In this document: positions 50,074 to 62,406 of the stretch, piece by piece
Position numbering within the stretch: the stretch's first letter is position 1
How the letters are laid out: each line of letters opens with the position of its first letter
NCBI GenBank assembly: GCA_009823395.1
Contig: CM020512.1
Location: forward strand, 10,268,405-10,332,404
Reading direction: 5' to 3'
DNA from: Thamnaconus septentrionalis
Lineage: Eukaryota; Chordata; Actinopteri; Tetraodontiformes; Monacanthidae
DNA: 64,000 bases
Program-made: the position numbers and the translations under genes
Notes under the pieces: generated by a model
The model's input: the letters and a program-made list of their open reading frames with translations, nothing else
What the model was told of the DNA's origin: nothing
Database searches by the model: none

Positions 50074-52059
50074 TTTATAGTCCGTTTTATAGTCAATTTA
50101 TTTTTTTTTCTCAATTTTTAGTTTTTTTCCTTGAAAGTAGACCAAATCTGACAAAATAGACATTTGAGCCTTTTAATGATTGTTTTTTAATGAACAATTT
50201 AGACAAACAACAAATTAAAAAAATCACTAATTTCTAACTGGATGAATAGGGCTCCTCTCCAAAATGACAGCCAGTCATTTTTACTCTTTTTGCAACCGCT
50301 TTTTAGCAGTCCCTGCTGGCCAAACGATAGAATGCAGATTTCTGGCACTTCCGCCTTGGTCTCGTGTTTGAATCCAGAAGCTCATCTTCATACACAGTCT
50401 ATGGTTGAGCTTTTGAAAGGTGTGTTTCCGGCTCCAAACTGAATCCGGCTGACTCTGATTGGTCGAGCCTGTGTCGTCGGGACTTGGGGTTTGGGGGATG
50501 TGGCACGTCGCCGTCGAGAAATACACGGTGGTTGCGTATTTTTAGACCCTGCCATCGATCCGCCGGAAGATTCTTATCGGCTACATCCTCCCCTCTGACC
50601 AGTTGGCTGCGATGGCATCCAGATAGACGCCTAATCGCGGCCGGTCATCGGAGATACCGACACAGGGGTTTTCTGCTCTAATGAAGACGTGAATGCAGCA
50701 TCAAGGTCTTTGTTTCCTGCCGGGTGACTGGGGTAGTTTCTACTCCAGTAGAAAATACGGCCTTAGTTAAGACACAGCAACGTTATTGTGTCGTTGTTTT
50801 ACATCGACACATCGACGCGGTTTCTGTCTGAAAATGAAAGACAGGAACTCCATTTTTCATTTTCTCGTTTATATGCATCAGTAGTTGATTTATTAATAAC
50901 CGCAATAACGAGTTATATGACATTGTTACGGAAGCTTTTGCGGAGAGGAAACACAACCAGTCTGCTTCATTCTGGGGCAACCAAAACAAACAAACCTGTG
51001 AAACGCCACTCGTCCCAAGTCGCCTCCAACACGACCTGGAGCCACTTCGCAGCAGGGGAATCCTTCCTGTTTGTGTTTGTTTCTCCCTTTGTAGTAATGA
51101 AGCCCGACCGACTGCCACCAACTCCGATCAGTGATTAATTAGTCCAATTATTGAGCCGACTGTTTTCACTTTTCATCTGCCAGAAAAAAAAATCAGCAAT
51201 CCAGCTACATTGTGAACAGCAATAACTAACTGACCCATGTGGAGGCGGTGAAACCAGCTCTTCCATTTTGCTCCATCTGACCTCGCCGCAGCTAATGCAG
51301 TACAACAGGAATGTGTTATAATTAAAGTGTAAATGATTCATTCGGCTCATTTAAGGAATTAATGAAACAGCATGAATCTTGCGGGAAGAATCCGGCCGCT
51401 GAAGAGAAGGGCTTTTTATTCTCTTTTTTTTGTTGAGTTTCTGGGGTCGGGATGTAAGAATGACGCGAGTGCAGCGGCCGCAGCCTCTTTGGTGAAACTC
51501 AAGCAAAACTCATAACGGTTGTTAGCGCCACCCAGCTGTCGCATCTGATGTCTGGCCTTCCTGCGCCCGCCGTTCTTCAGTTCCGAGGCTTTCAAAAAAA
51601 CGTATGAGGCCATTTGTAATACTCAGAGGAAGCAAAGTGGATGTTTCTGAGTTAATAAAGCTTTCAGTCAGATGTGACTTTTTTTTTTCTTTTTTACAGG
51701 CTTAGACTTTTTTGTCAGCCAGGGGCAAAAAAAAAGAAAAAAAGAACCAGAAAACAGTGACGGATGTGTCTGGGAAAAGATGTTTGCAGAGATTTGTACA
51801 GATAAATCTTATGACCTGTCAGTGCTTTGATTGAACGGCCAGATCTGTGGGGATTAGCAGCATAACCCACTGCAGGTTATTGTGGTACTCTCTGGTGTGT
51901 GTGTGTATGTGTGTGTGTGTGTTACTTTCTGTTAGATTTATCCTCTAAGGGCATAACTGTATTAGCGTCTGAAGCGGAGACATTGCTCAACAGATGAGTC
52001 TCACTCTCCTCTCCAGGGAGATGTGGTCATCATATCAGATTTTTTTTTTCTCCTCCGTT

Positions 52060-52069
<10 letters not shown>

Positions 52070-52103
<34 letters not shown>

Positions 52104-52252
52104 CAGCAGCAGCAGCACCGGTCGATAGGGTCGCTCCCCTCCTCTCCCCTGCTTTGTGAAATGGTTCATTGGACTGTAACGCTAATCCGTGGGGACCCTT
52201 CGCGCTGCAATGACCCCGCCTCCCCGACACACACACACACACACACACACAC
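52070..52252. repeat. GT and CA microsatellites
   Basis: GT at 52070-52101 followed by four AGC units, and CA at 52228-52252. Confidence 0.93.
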
Positions 52253-52674
52253 CACGGGGCTACCTACCTCATCCATCATACTCGGGGCTTGTCAGCGCCT
52301 CACGGTGGCTGGCCTCATGGGTGACGACCATGCAGCCAATCGGAACGCTCCGCCTCATCTCTGACATCATCTCCGCGCCAGCGATGTCTTCATCTCGCTA
52401 GACGGTAATTTCTAATTGAGGAGGGTGTGGTGGCTTAAGGTTGGGCCGGAGCGGAATTTCACACGCTGCTCCTTTAAGTGGCGGAGCCTCCTTCAAGTCA
52501 CCGCTCATCCAGATGACCAGAAAAGAGCCGGCGGCAAATTCTAGGGGTTTAATTGGATGGTGAAACATCAAAAAAAGGGACAGTTCGTCCCCTAAATTCG
52601 GAATTTGACTCACATCTCTGTGGATGGTGGCGCCCTGGTGGTGGTTTTCCAAATTCCTATGTGAATGGATTTGG

Positions 52675-52785
52675 ACTTGAACTGGCGACTTGCCTTCACC
52701 CTATGACACCTGGTATGGGCTCCAGCAGACCCCTGCAAACCTGAGTTCAGGAAGAAGTGGGGATTGAAAATGGATGGATGGATGG
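52675..52785 (+). mobile_element. SINE 3' fragment of the same family
   Basis: GAACTGGCGACTTG, GGCTCCAGCAGACCCC and a GGATGGATGG tail follow each other in the same order as in the 3' half of the intact copy at 61958-62336. The tRNA head is missing, so this is a truncated insertion. Confidence 0.75.
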
Positions 52786-53976
52786 AACTAAAGTTTCAGG
52801 AAGAGGAAGGAAGGAAGGAAGGAAGTTGTAACGGGGGCGGAGTTAAGACATCAGACAATCAAAGGTGACCTGTGAAACTGAGAGATGTGTGGAGAACTGA
52901 TGAAAATATTCTCAGACCCCCACCCCTCAAACCCCCATCCCCACGCCCCTCAAACCCCCATCCCCTAACCAAGAAAAACATCAGTTAACCGACTAAAGGC
53001 TGTTTTGACCGGAGCTTTTTAAGATGGATCAGGGAGGATGTGGACTTTAAATCTGAGGATAACGATGAAGAGCCTCCCCTCAGGGAGACGACCGCCTTAG
53101 CCACCACCTTAGCCGCCGCTCACCTGTGAGTCTCTGGATGTTATTGCATCACATTTCATAAAAAAAAAACAACCCCAAAAAACAGCCTGTTTCCGCTGCA
53201 GAAGCCCAGCCCTGCCCATAGAAGCCACCTGGGGCCTTGTGAGAAGCGCAACCCTGATGGAGACTTCTTATTGGCCGCGCGGAGACTTAATTTATCAGGC
53301 GGAGATTCACCTCGCCGCCTTTGATCACTCTGTCGGCCGCCGCCGGAGCCCAAGGCTGCTGTAAAACACTCCACAGGCCTCAGACTGCAGCGCTTTACTG
53401 CTCAGAGCCAGAGGGCAAGATTTAGCCTTTGATCGCTGCGCGTACGTGTGTGTGCGTGCGTGTGTGTGTCTAGCTAGCTAGTCTCAGGCGTGCGCGTGAG
53501 GAGCACCGACGTGTTCGCCTTGTGCCGCCACCAGGTGCATTTTGGGATGTGCAGCTCGGCGCCGACAGTCTGGGAAAAAAACGTTTGGCCGCGCGCCGAA
53601 GCCTCGGCTCCCATGATGCAACCATGCCTCAACCCCCCTTCCCCAACACACCCAACCCACCCCCTTCTGTTGAGAGAGCTCCTCTCTAATAAGTGAATGC
53701 ATTGCTCCCAGGACTCCCCCACCTCCACTCCCACCTCCACTCTCACCACAGTCTGAGTTCATTAATATCTGAACGCAGCCGTTCTGCAGCGGGAAGCCCT
53801 CGGAGGTCCCCGGCGGGCGGCCATGTATGTAGTCCAATTGATTAGAAGGAGACGCTTCCTGCAGCAGAGGTCAGCTGGAGTCGAACGGTGGTGGTGGTGG
53901 GGGGAGGGGTGATGTCAAGAGAGTGGAACGTTCCGAGGAAATAGAGATGCGACGGATTGCAGGAATCCCTCAGGTT

Positions 53977-53999
53977 CGCCGCCGCCGCCGCCGCCGCCG
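53977..53999. repeat. GCC trinucleotide array
   Basis: Seven to eight GCC units. A shorter similar array lies at about 23028-23047. Confidence 0.88.
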
Positions 54000-54520
54000 T
54001 GTCATTGTCAAGCGGCGCTGCTTGGCGCGGCGCTATCTGATGCAGACTTGGTCTCCGGCACCTGTCGCCGCTCGCTAATCAAACGTCTCCCTCACGCTCT
54101 TTTGTTCACCCGCACCTTCCCTCCCTCCCTGTCACTCTGCCACTCCCTCCGTCTCTTATTTCGCGCCTCCGCCCTGAGTTTTGCGAGATTCCGTCTTCTG
54201 AAGTGTCTGCTGGTTTCCTGTTAGCCTCCCACTGCCTGGCAGCCTGACGGGCCTGGAGCTAGGGGGCGACGGCGAGGCATCAATGTGTGCGTTCTGCCGG
54301 TTTCTTGAGGGGATTTGATCAGACATATCACCTGCTTCAGGTGAGGTGGGCGAGCTGCGGTGAGTCCATCAGTAACTGATCGAAGGAAATGGTTTTAGCT
54401 GCGGGATGTAGCTTTGGAATGTTGAAAAAAATTCCTTATCCCGCGTTAGCACTTTTTCCCACGGTTGAAAAGTCGACATCCGTTCTTCTGTTTGCCCCCT
54501 TTTGCAAACCAATTCCCATA

Positions 54521-54716
54521 CCCTTTGTGATGTCACAAAGGGCACGCTGCCACCACTCCTCGGGTAGAAATCCACCCAATCCCACCCCTCACATTCACCC
54601 CAATCAGATCTTGGCTCCACCCTTTGAGGCCACATTTTCTTAGAACCTTTTCCGAAACATGTAGACAGTAACAACAGTGCCAGTTTTCAGCAGGAGGATG
54701 CAAACAGAGGGCTAAA
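54521..54716 (+). mobile_element. TGATGTCA-palindrome repeat, copy 5
   Basis: CCCTTTGTGATGTCACAAAGGGC (54521-54543) is the most perfect palindrome of the set. The partner block CAGTTTTCAGCAGGAGGATG, CAAACAGAGGGCTAA lies at 54681-54715, with longer spacing than in the other copies. Confidence 0.7.
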
Positions 54717-56404
54717 TATGCCGCTTTCGAGAGAGTGCGAGAAGTTGAAATTAAAAACCTTGACAATAGGGATAATAGGTGAACCTTGAAGGTGTATTTT
54801 TGCTTTTTTTTTTTTTTTTAACCAAATCAAAACTTTAAAGCAGGAGTTGCCGAGATTTATTCCCGGGAAAGTGAGGAGAGCTCTTCCCAACTTCAGCGCC
54901 GCTCCATTTCTTCTCGCAGGGAGTTGCGATGCAAACATTAAATCCAGTGATTAGGTTGCTACTTCAGACACACGCACGCACACACCCTCCTCCTCTCGGA
55001 GCTCATGCAGCGCCGCTCTCAGTTTTATTAGAGTCTAGCAGCAGTTCATTAGCAGCCTGTCGCCATCTGTGAATACTTTCAACTTTGACTGTCAGCCCCA
55101 CTAATTGACAATCTGCTTCCTTCGGGCTCACTGGCATTGATTTGATCTTTTCTCCGTCGCTCGTCTCGACGTTTCCTTCCTCCTCGTCCTGCTCCTCCTC
55201 CTCCTCACCTTTTACGCCGACGACGACGACGCCGGCTCCTCCGTCGATACAAGCCGCCAGCTGCTTGAAAAGCGGCTTGTCTCGCAGTACGAGCTGTCAG
55301 ATTACTCAATCCCGATCCGGTTCCCGCTGAGTCATCGTCGAGTATGTAAAGATGTTCTGGTCGGAAGAGCAAGGAGAGAGGGGGGAGGAGGAGGAGGAGG
55401 AGGAGGATGAGGAGCAGCCGCCGTGTTGCAAAGACAGCTGAAATGAAAACAGACCGGCATTTGAGCACGTTCCAGAGAAATCAATCAGCAGAAAATGCCA
55501 CCGCGCGGTCACGTGACCTCATTGATCTCGTTAAACAGAACTCATTCGGCCACGACTGCGGGATCAGTCGTGGCCGCCGGAGCGTGCGGCGGGACGGTTT
55601 TTCCGGCCGACTGGCGGCGGTATAATATCCCTTCATCTTTCCACATACACGACCAATAAAGGAATAAAGGAACGGCTGGGACGATGATTGTCTCGATCAA
55701 TTAACGTGGTGTGAAAAACTTTTTATTGTTCGGGCGAGTGGGAGCGGCGACCCCGCCCACGTCCCCGTCCCTCCGCTGTGAATGTGGTCTAGCGCCGTCA
55801 TCCGCGGGACACCGCCGCCGCCAGAAAAAATCCCCCTGTGCAGCTCGTTAAAGGCGGAAAACACGGCCCGGGTCTCCGTAACAGCCTCATTAAGCTTCGG
55901 GGAAAAAGAAAAAAGCCCCGATTCCTAAAATGGCATCTAGTCATTTTAATAAGAAACAGGCCACATGCAGCATTCAGCATTCAGCCGCTTATTAATTGGA
56001 CAAAACTTTACCCTCAACAGTGTTGATCATTTTTAATGGCGGTTTTGCGGGGATGGTGTTGGTGGGGAGGGAGGCGGGGGGGGGTGGGGGGTCCTGCCGA
56101 TGTGTCCCGCCATGAGAATAAATTGGAATGCGTTTTGAATAATGCGGCCGGAGACTCTCGGGAGGAAGAGGAACGAGATTTATTGGCAATTTTGGACAAA
56201 ATGGGAGTTCAGTAATGACTGGGATTTTTTTCCCTTCTTTTTTTTTTCTCCTTCTTCTTTTTTTTTTTCCCCTCCCGCCCCATGCACCCGCCGCTGCCTC
56301 TATTCCGTCGTCTCCCCTATCCGGAACATCCTGTCCAGCCCCCCCCCCCAACGCTGATTGTCTGCTCTCCTCCCGGCTCACGTCTCCTCCGTCCCTCTAA
56401 TCAC

Positions 56405-56408
<4 letters not shown>

Positions 56409-56446
<38 letters not shown>
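56409..56446 (+). repeat. plxna1: CT microsatellite forming the polypyrimidine tract of exon g
   Basis: Nineteen CT units ending ten bases before the exon. They supply nearly all of the pyrimidine tract needed by the 3' splice site. Confidence 0.93.
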
Positions 56447-56450
<4 letters not shown>

Positions 56451-56456
56451 CTGCAG

Positions 56457-56657
56457 GAGTGTCCTCAGATCCTGCCCTCCACGCAGATCTATATCCCCGC
56501 CGGCGTGATGAGGCCCATCACTCTGCTGGCACAGAACCTTCCACAGCCGCAGTCGGGCCAGAAGAACTACGAGTGCATCTTCCACATCCAGGGCAACACC
56601 TACAGCGTGCCGGCGCTGCGCTTCAACAGCAGCAGCATCCAGTGTCAGAAGACCACG
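56457..56657 (+). CDS. plxna1: plexin A1-like, exon g (second IPT domain)
   Basis: This exon has exactly 67 codons in phase 0: [20 protein letters not shown], then [20 protein letters not shown], then [20 protein letters not shown] and IQCQKTT. The acceptor is GGTCCTGCAG and the donor GTGAGA. It carries most of the second IPT/TIG domain; the A-plexin hallmarks are NLPQPQSGQ and [23 protein letters not shown] matches PLXNA1 best, while GQKNYEC is nearer to my recollection of PLXNA3. This is the one place where the paralog signal is mixed. Its polypyrimidine tract is a 38-base CT microsatellite ending ten bases before the exon. The following exon, expected to carry a VVWNG-type motif, is not found before the window ends. 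Confidence 0.92.
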
Positions 56658-57565
56658 GTGAGACTTTTCGCTTTCAGACTGGAAGCTTCTGCAGGCCAAT
56701 AATATATTTTGTGTATTTTTTTCCCGGTGGCTGTTTGCAGGGAGTTAATCCAGGTTGTAACCTAAACCTGTGTTGCACCCGATAAACCTCGTCGTTCTGC
56801 AGGTTCTGGTGTCTAATTTGGAAAACTCCCACAGTTTTCACTGCATGTCAGTCTTTCTGGGGTGACAGAAGTTAAAAGTGGCTGAAACTTGGCTGATTAA
56901 CAGCAGCTGCGTCCCATTTTGCATTTGCAGTTCCTCTGATACTAGTTGAGGACGTATCCCAGCTTGAGTTTAGATGTTCGGTGTAGATAGATGCACGGAA
57001 GGTCACCAAAGACCAGGCAGCTGTGAGCGAAATGAAGCAGGATTTCGAAAAAAAGAGTCTTGTTTCTGCAGCATGCACGATCACGGTGAAGGGGGAAGAG
57101 GTCCCAAGTCAAAGGCAAGTAAAGGCCGAACGAGGCGGCTGTGAAAAGTTGAAGCTGAAGCTTCTGTTCCGACTTTTCAACTTTTTGAAAAACCTCTTTG
57201 AGAGCCATTAGCTCCAAACAGCTTCATTTGCATCTGAGGTTCGAACCTTTCGGTGGCTCTGCAGACACTAAACTGAGGATGTCACAGATCCACTGGCTCT
57301 CCCTTCCCACTCATCAGCGCCACCTGCCTCGCAATCAAAAAATACTAGCAAAAAAACCCTCCCTGACTTTGCTCTTGCTGGCCACGGTGGTGAAAATGCA
57401 GCAGGTCCCTCTCCGGCCTGTCACTTGTCACTCCTCGGGGGTCGTTTATCCGGCTGGACGGACGGCCAGAGGCGTCATAACGAAGCTCCTCTCCATGAAC
57501 TTTCACTCACTTTGCCTAACTGCCCTCCAGGAGATGAAGTTCGAGCTGGATTTGATTCCCTCTCT

Positions 57566-57591
57566 TCTCTCTCTCTCTCTCTCTCTCTCTC
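57566..57591. repeat. CT microsatellite
   Basis: CT array of 26 bases. Confidence 0.92.
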
Positions 57592-58394
57592 GTCGGTGTC
57601 ACTTGAGGTGTTTGTCACGTTGGTCCTCTGAGGGCCTTAAAAGCATCTCAAACTGTGTAAAAACAAAAAATGCTGCGACAACCGTAATTATCCTCCTTTA
57701 GAATCAGCGTCTCGTTCCTCACCATGTTTTCCTCCTCCTGCTCTCACCTCCATGTCCACGGGGAGACCAAAATAAACTGTAAATGCCTTCACACAGTCAA
57801 CACTTAGACAAATACGAAACGCAAAATAAAAAGTGAAAGGTTCAGATGCGAAACATCCAAAATCAAATCTGTTTTTTGATTTGGATGTAAAGGAGAAAGT
57901 TTTGTCAGAGCGTTTTCAAACGTTTTTGGTCTCAAACTTCCACAAAGAACGAACAGAGAAGAGGAGGGGGAGGAGTTACACCTTCTCATTAGTTGAGTTG
58001 CATGTAAAACTTTTTAAGGCATATTTTTTTGAAGAGTGCCGCATTAAAAAATGGATCAAAGACGTCAAAACCTTCCATCAGTTGGCAAAAAGGTTTGAGG
58101 CGCTTTTCCTCTTTTTGGAATCAGAGAATCGTGAAAATGTTGGATGGAAATTCCAACCAACCAACCGCAACTCGGCCCGTTGGCTGCAACTCCGTCTCCT
58201 GCCACTCCTGTCCACCTGCGCTACTTCCTGTAGCCACGTAGCGCCGTCATGTGACCTCACCGGGCGTTTACACAGCCTGGTTTTATTGCACACGTTCATT
58301 AATGCGACGGTCCTGCTGGAAAGTTGCTGACGCCGAAGGTACGGAGACCTTCCTCAGCACATCCGCTGGCCGAGTGAATGGGCTCGTGCACGTG

Positions 58395-58397
<3 letters not shown>

Positions 58398-58436
<39 letters not shown>

Positions 58437-58557
58437 TTCCTTCGTTCTTCATTGCATTTTAACATTCTGATGTTCTGGGTGCAGGCAACTGGAAAAACAG
58501 CCCACATAGCAGCCAAAACAACCCGTGCAGCTGTTTATGAAAGTTGACACATGGATA

Positions 58558-58592
<35 letters not shown>

Positions 58593-58766
58593 ACATTGGA
58601 GTGGGGGGATCCATTCAGCTGCTGTGAATTGGTGAGCCTCCATTTCTCCAGCGCTCCTTCCTCGTCAGGTGGGACTGTGATAGTATCCAATTAAGGTGGC
58701 TGTAGATAAAAAATGATGATGAATTGCAGCATGGCCGGCGTCTGACGTGTGTGGGGGGTGGTGGGC

Positions 58767-58798
<32 letters not shown>
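58398..58798. repeat. CA, GT and CA microsatellites
   Basis: CA at 58398-58433, GT at 58561-58589 and CA at 58771-58798. Adjacent arrays are complementary. Confidence 0.93.
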
Positions 58799-59843
58799 GG
58801 AGCAGAAAGCCAGAAAAGGCGTCGGTGAAAACCAGGGGAAACGAGGTGAGGGAGGCAAATTAAAGAAAAGAAATAGGAGGACAAAGAAGGAAGAGGAGGA
58901 GGAAGAGGCGATGATGCAGGAAGAAGGATGGGAGGAAGGAAGCAGACAAATATATAGATGGAAAATATCCAGCTTGGAGCCCAAGGAGAAGGAATGTGTG
59001 GACTCAGGACGGAAGGGTCGGAAGGAGTCGACTTCTTCGGCTTCTTAGGCTTCCAGTCAGAGTGGGGAAAAAAAAAAAACGTTAGAAAATAAAAGTGCTT
59101 CCCAGCTGCACTTCCTGTCTTTGAGCCGTTGAACCGTTTGATAAATAAATCATTTTCACCTGCTATCAAAGATCCCCCGCACCCACACCGATGCTATTTG
59201 ATCTCGACTTTTTGCTCCAATCGTCTTCATGTCCCCAAGATAAAAATCCACCAGCTGCACCTTTTAACAGCCCGAGATCAAACCTGATGGAAATTCTGCT
59301 TGTTGTTCTCGTTGCTGTTGTTGCTTTGGTTGTTCCGGCGGCGCGGCTCTTTCATCGAGTCGTGCGCTTTGCTTGGCTTCGGCCGGGCTGGGCCGGGCTG
59401 GGCTGGGCGAGTGAACTTAACGTCAGGGCGGTCGCTATCTCGGCTAACCGAGAAGCAGCATCGCAACAAGCCTGGATGAGAAGCATCAAGGAGGAAGTGG
59501 AAACGCGACAGGGCGATACGGCATCGAGCGGAAGGAGATTTTGCTAGCAAGAAACACGCAAGTTAGCCAAAAAAAGGCTTTGAAGCAACTTTGTTGACCG
59601 ACATGATCACATGATCAATCAACAGGTCGTCGTGCTTGTCGTGATTAACCAGGCAGCAGAAGGTGGAGCCGACCGTGCACGAGAAAAGAAAAAAAGAAGT
59701 TTATGATTTATCGTCTTTCTTCTTATTGGTCGTCTTGTGACATCAAACGCCGCAGCCCCTCCCCCTGACGACCCCGAGTACTGGAGGCTCATTAGACATT
59801 GTAGTGCAATAAATCACAGAGAAAATTAGCCCCGCGGCCGTTA

Positions 59844-59872
59844 GTGTGTGTGCGTGTGTGTGTGTGTGTGTG
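59844..59872. repeat. GT microsatellite
   Basis: GT array with one CG interruption. Confidence 0.9.
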
Positions 59873-60383
59873 CATGAATTTCCCTGACACTGAAACATCG
59901 AAGTCGCATATCGATAAAAAAAAAAAAAAACACTCCTGGGACTTTGGAGTGAACTAGTCGCCTATTCGCTGCAGAAACACACACTAGCAACACACACACA
60001 CACACCGCAAGTGTCCCCAGGGGTTGCGGAGGCCCAGCGCGCTGCAGACATATGGAGATTCTCCACATGATCCTCTTCCTAATCATGTGGAGCAGACGGA
60101 GACTGTAGCATCAGCAACAACCAGCAACAACCAGCAACCTGCTTTACATGATTTATTACTCCGACGCACACAGGCTGGCAGAGCATGTGTGTGCGAGCGT
60201 GTGCGAGCGTGTCCGCGTCCATGCATCTGGCATTGATGTTGGCAGCAGCATCAATTTTAGCAGAGTGGAAGTCCATGTGTGTGTATGTGTGTGTGTGTTG
60301 TCAGTCTAGACTTTCCTCCTGTCTAGACTTTCATAAATAGCCTATAAATAGAAAACACACACACACCAACAAAGACACAAATG

Positions 60384-60385
<2 letters not shown>

Positions 60386-60416
<31 letters not shown>
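60386..60416. repeat. CA microsatellite
   Basis: Perfect CA array of about 31 bases. Confidence 0.93.
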
Positions 60417-60418
<2 letters not shown>

Positions 60419-61378
60419 GTTTAACTCTGCAAAGCTGCGAAACGCTCTAAACGTGCCACACACTTGTTTTGTTGTTTTTCTCCAACTACACACTAATTAA
60501 TCCCCTGCTTCTTCTGCACTGGCAGCCACACTTTGCTTCCTTTTGTAGTTGATTTGTTGGCCGTTGCTGTTTGAATCTAATTAACTCTCCCCGTATGATC
60601 TCTGTGTATTTTACGACCCGTTTTTTTTTTTTTTTTCCTCAGGCAGGACCAGATTTAGCTGCGCTGGTGGCAGCGGGGGGTGGAGGGTTGGGGTGTGGGA
60701 GCGTGTTATGAGTTTTTTTAGCTGATTTTTTAAAGTTTGCTTTTAATAAAGGAAACAATTAAAACACGCGTGCCGCGTTGCCGTGAAACGGTAATGAACG
60801 AGGCTACTTTAAAGTCACATGGCGATACAGGAAGGACTCCGTTCCCGGAAAGACAAAACCACCGCAAACTGTTTTGCAAATTCTAGGATTTTTTTTTTTC
60901 TTTTTCAGAATATGTTTTTCCCCCCAAAATTTTGCCGTTTCTATACTTTTCGTAATCTGATCGGACGATGGTTCCATCTGGTGCGTCGGCTTTCCTGACG
61001 TTGTTTGAAGCGTCATTAAAGCAGAAGTAGGATTAGGAGGTTGAAACAATAACTGCTATTCAGAGATTCAAAGTCACGCTAAACTCTTAAGAGTTTTTTT
61101 TTTTTTTTTGGTAAATAGACAAATGCAAAAAAAATAAAGTTCTAACTTAAATTCCATTAAAAAAATGTCATTAAAATTTAATAATCAAGTAAAATTACCT
61201 TGAAATAACGGAAACAAAGCCTGGCTGAAACGAGGTGAGCAGGAGGAACTGTGTGTGTGCGTGGCGTGTGTGTGTGTTTGCGTATGTGCGTGTGCGCGCA
61301 CCCGCGCTGGCAATGTATTCTTAACACACTCAGGTACCCTTCAACATGACTAATTACAGCAGGGTGACCTGCACGAGG

Positions 61379-61381
<3 letters not shown>

Positions 61382-61428
<47 letters not shown>

Positions 61429-61441
61429 CCCCCCCCCCCCC
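61382..61441. repeat. CA array followed by poly-C
   Basis: CA at 61382-61422 and about 14 C at 61428-61441. Confidence 0.93.
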
Positions 61442-61777
61442 TCCACCCTTCTCCTCCACTAGCCAGCTGCTCTGTTTTGTTAACATCGGCAGTTTTTAGG
61501 CCCCCTCATGATACAAACACACACGCACACACGCACACACGCACTCTTGCTGCGCTCCGCCGGGACTCGGACTCGGCCTGCCGAGACGATCCATGTGGCG
61601 GCAGAATGAACGAGTGCGGCGGCAGATAACGAATGGAGCGGCGGCGAGTGGCCGTGTTGCTGTAATGAGGCCACAGCGACGGCTTTGTGCTCACCTTGTA
61701 GTTTCTGCCCCCCCATCCCCCTCTCTTTTTCCTTTTTCTTCCTGTCACCCCTCCCCACCCCTTCCTCTGGCTTCCAT

Positions 61778-61841
61778 CCTCCTCTTCTTCTTCTTCATCT
61801 TCTTCTTCTTCCTCTTCTTCTTCTTCCTCTTCTTCGTCTTG
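61778..61841. repeat. CTT-rich pyrimidine tract
   Basis: Interrupted CTT array about 120 bases before the intact SINE. Confidence 0.9.
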
Positions 61842-61957
61842 TTTTTCTCCAAGAACCAGAGGGCTGTTCCAACTTCACATGGACGGTGGAAACACAAAAG
61901 TCGCAAAATCGCAAAATTCTCGATTGCCGCCCTGTTTCCATCAACTGATTTTTAGTG

Positions 61958-62336
61958 GGGCAACACGGTGGCGCAGTGGTTAGCGCTGCCGCCTCACAGC
62001 AAGAAGGTCGTGGGTTCGATTCCGGGGCCCGGGCCTGTGACCTTTCTGTGTGGAGTTTGCATGTTCTCCCCGTGTTTGCGTGGGTTTCTCTGGGTTCTCC
62101 GGCTTCCTCCCACACTCCAAAAACATGCATGTGAGGTCAATTGAACACTGTAAATTGTCTATAGGTGTGCATGTGAGCGTGAATGGTTGTTTTTTTTCTA
62201 TGTGGCCCTGCGATGAACTGGCGACTTGTCCAGGGTGTACCCTGCCTTCGCCCTAAGACAGCTGGGAAAGGCTCCAGCAGACCCCCGTGACCCTGAATAG
62301 GAATAAGCGGGTATAGAAGATGAATGAATGAATGAA
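61958..62336 (+). mobile_element. tRNA-derived SINE, Mermaid-like, intact with target duplication
   Basis: The element begins GGGCAACACGGTGGCGCAG. It has a polymerase III A box (TGGCGCAGTGGT, 61969-61980) and a perfect B box (GGTTCGATTCC, 62013-62023). The body contains the GTGGAGTTTGCATGTTCTCC block common in fish SINEs, and it ends in an ATGA repeat. It is flanked by a perfect 12-base duplication TGATTTTTAGTG at 61946-61957 and 62337-62348. The family name is from memory; the tRNA head, the duplication and the tail are seen directly. SINEs of this kind move with enzymes from a LINE partner. Confidence 0.9.
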
Positions 62337-62384
62337 TGATTTTTAGTGACTGAAAGATTTTAGAGACTTTCAGAGTTTCAGAGA

Positions 62385-62406
62385 TTTTTTTTTTTTTTTT
62401 TTTTTA
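62385..62406. repeat. poly-T run
   Basis: About 22 T, about 40 bases beyond the SINE target duplication. Confidence 0.85.

Larger units (their letters stand above)
43472..56456 (+). other. plxna1: plexin intron between exons f and g (12,985 bases)
   Basis: Donor GTAGGA, acceptor CCTGCAG. It contains two copies of the palindrome repeat family, a Tc1-like remnant, two CAG/CTG arrays, a retroposon-like 3' tail near 49990-50073 and a partial SINE at 52675-52785. I find no plexin-like exon inside. None is expected, because exons f and g join in frame at a family-conserved position. Confidence 0.87.
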
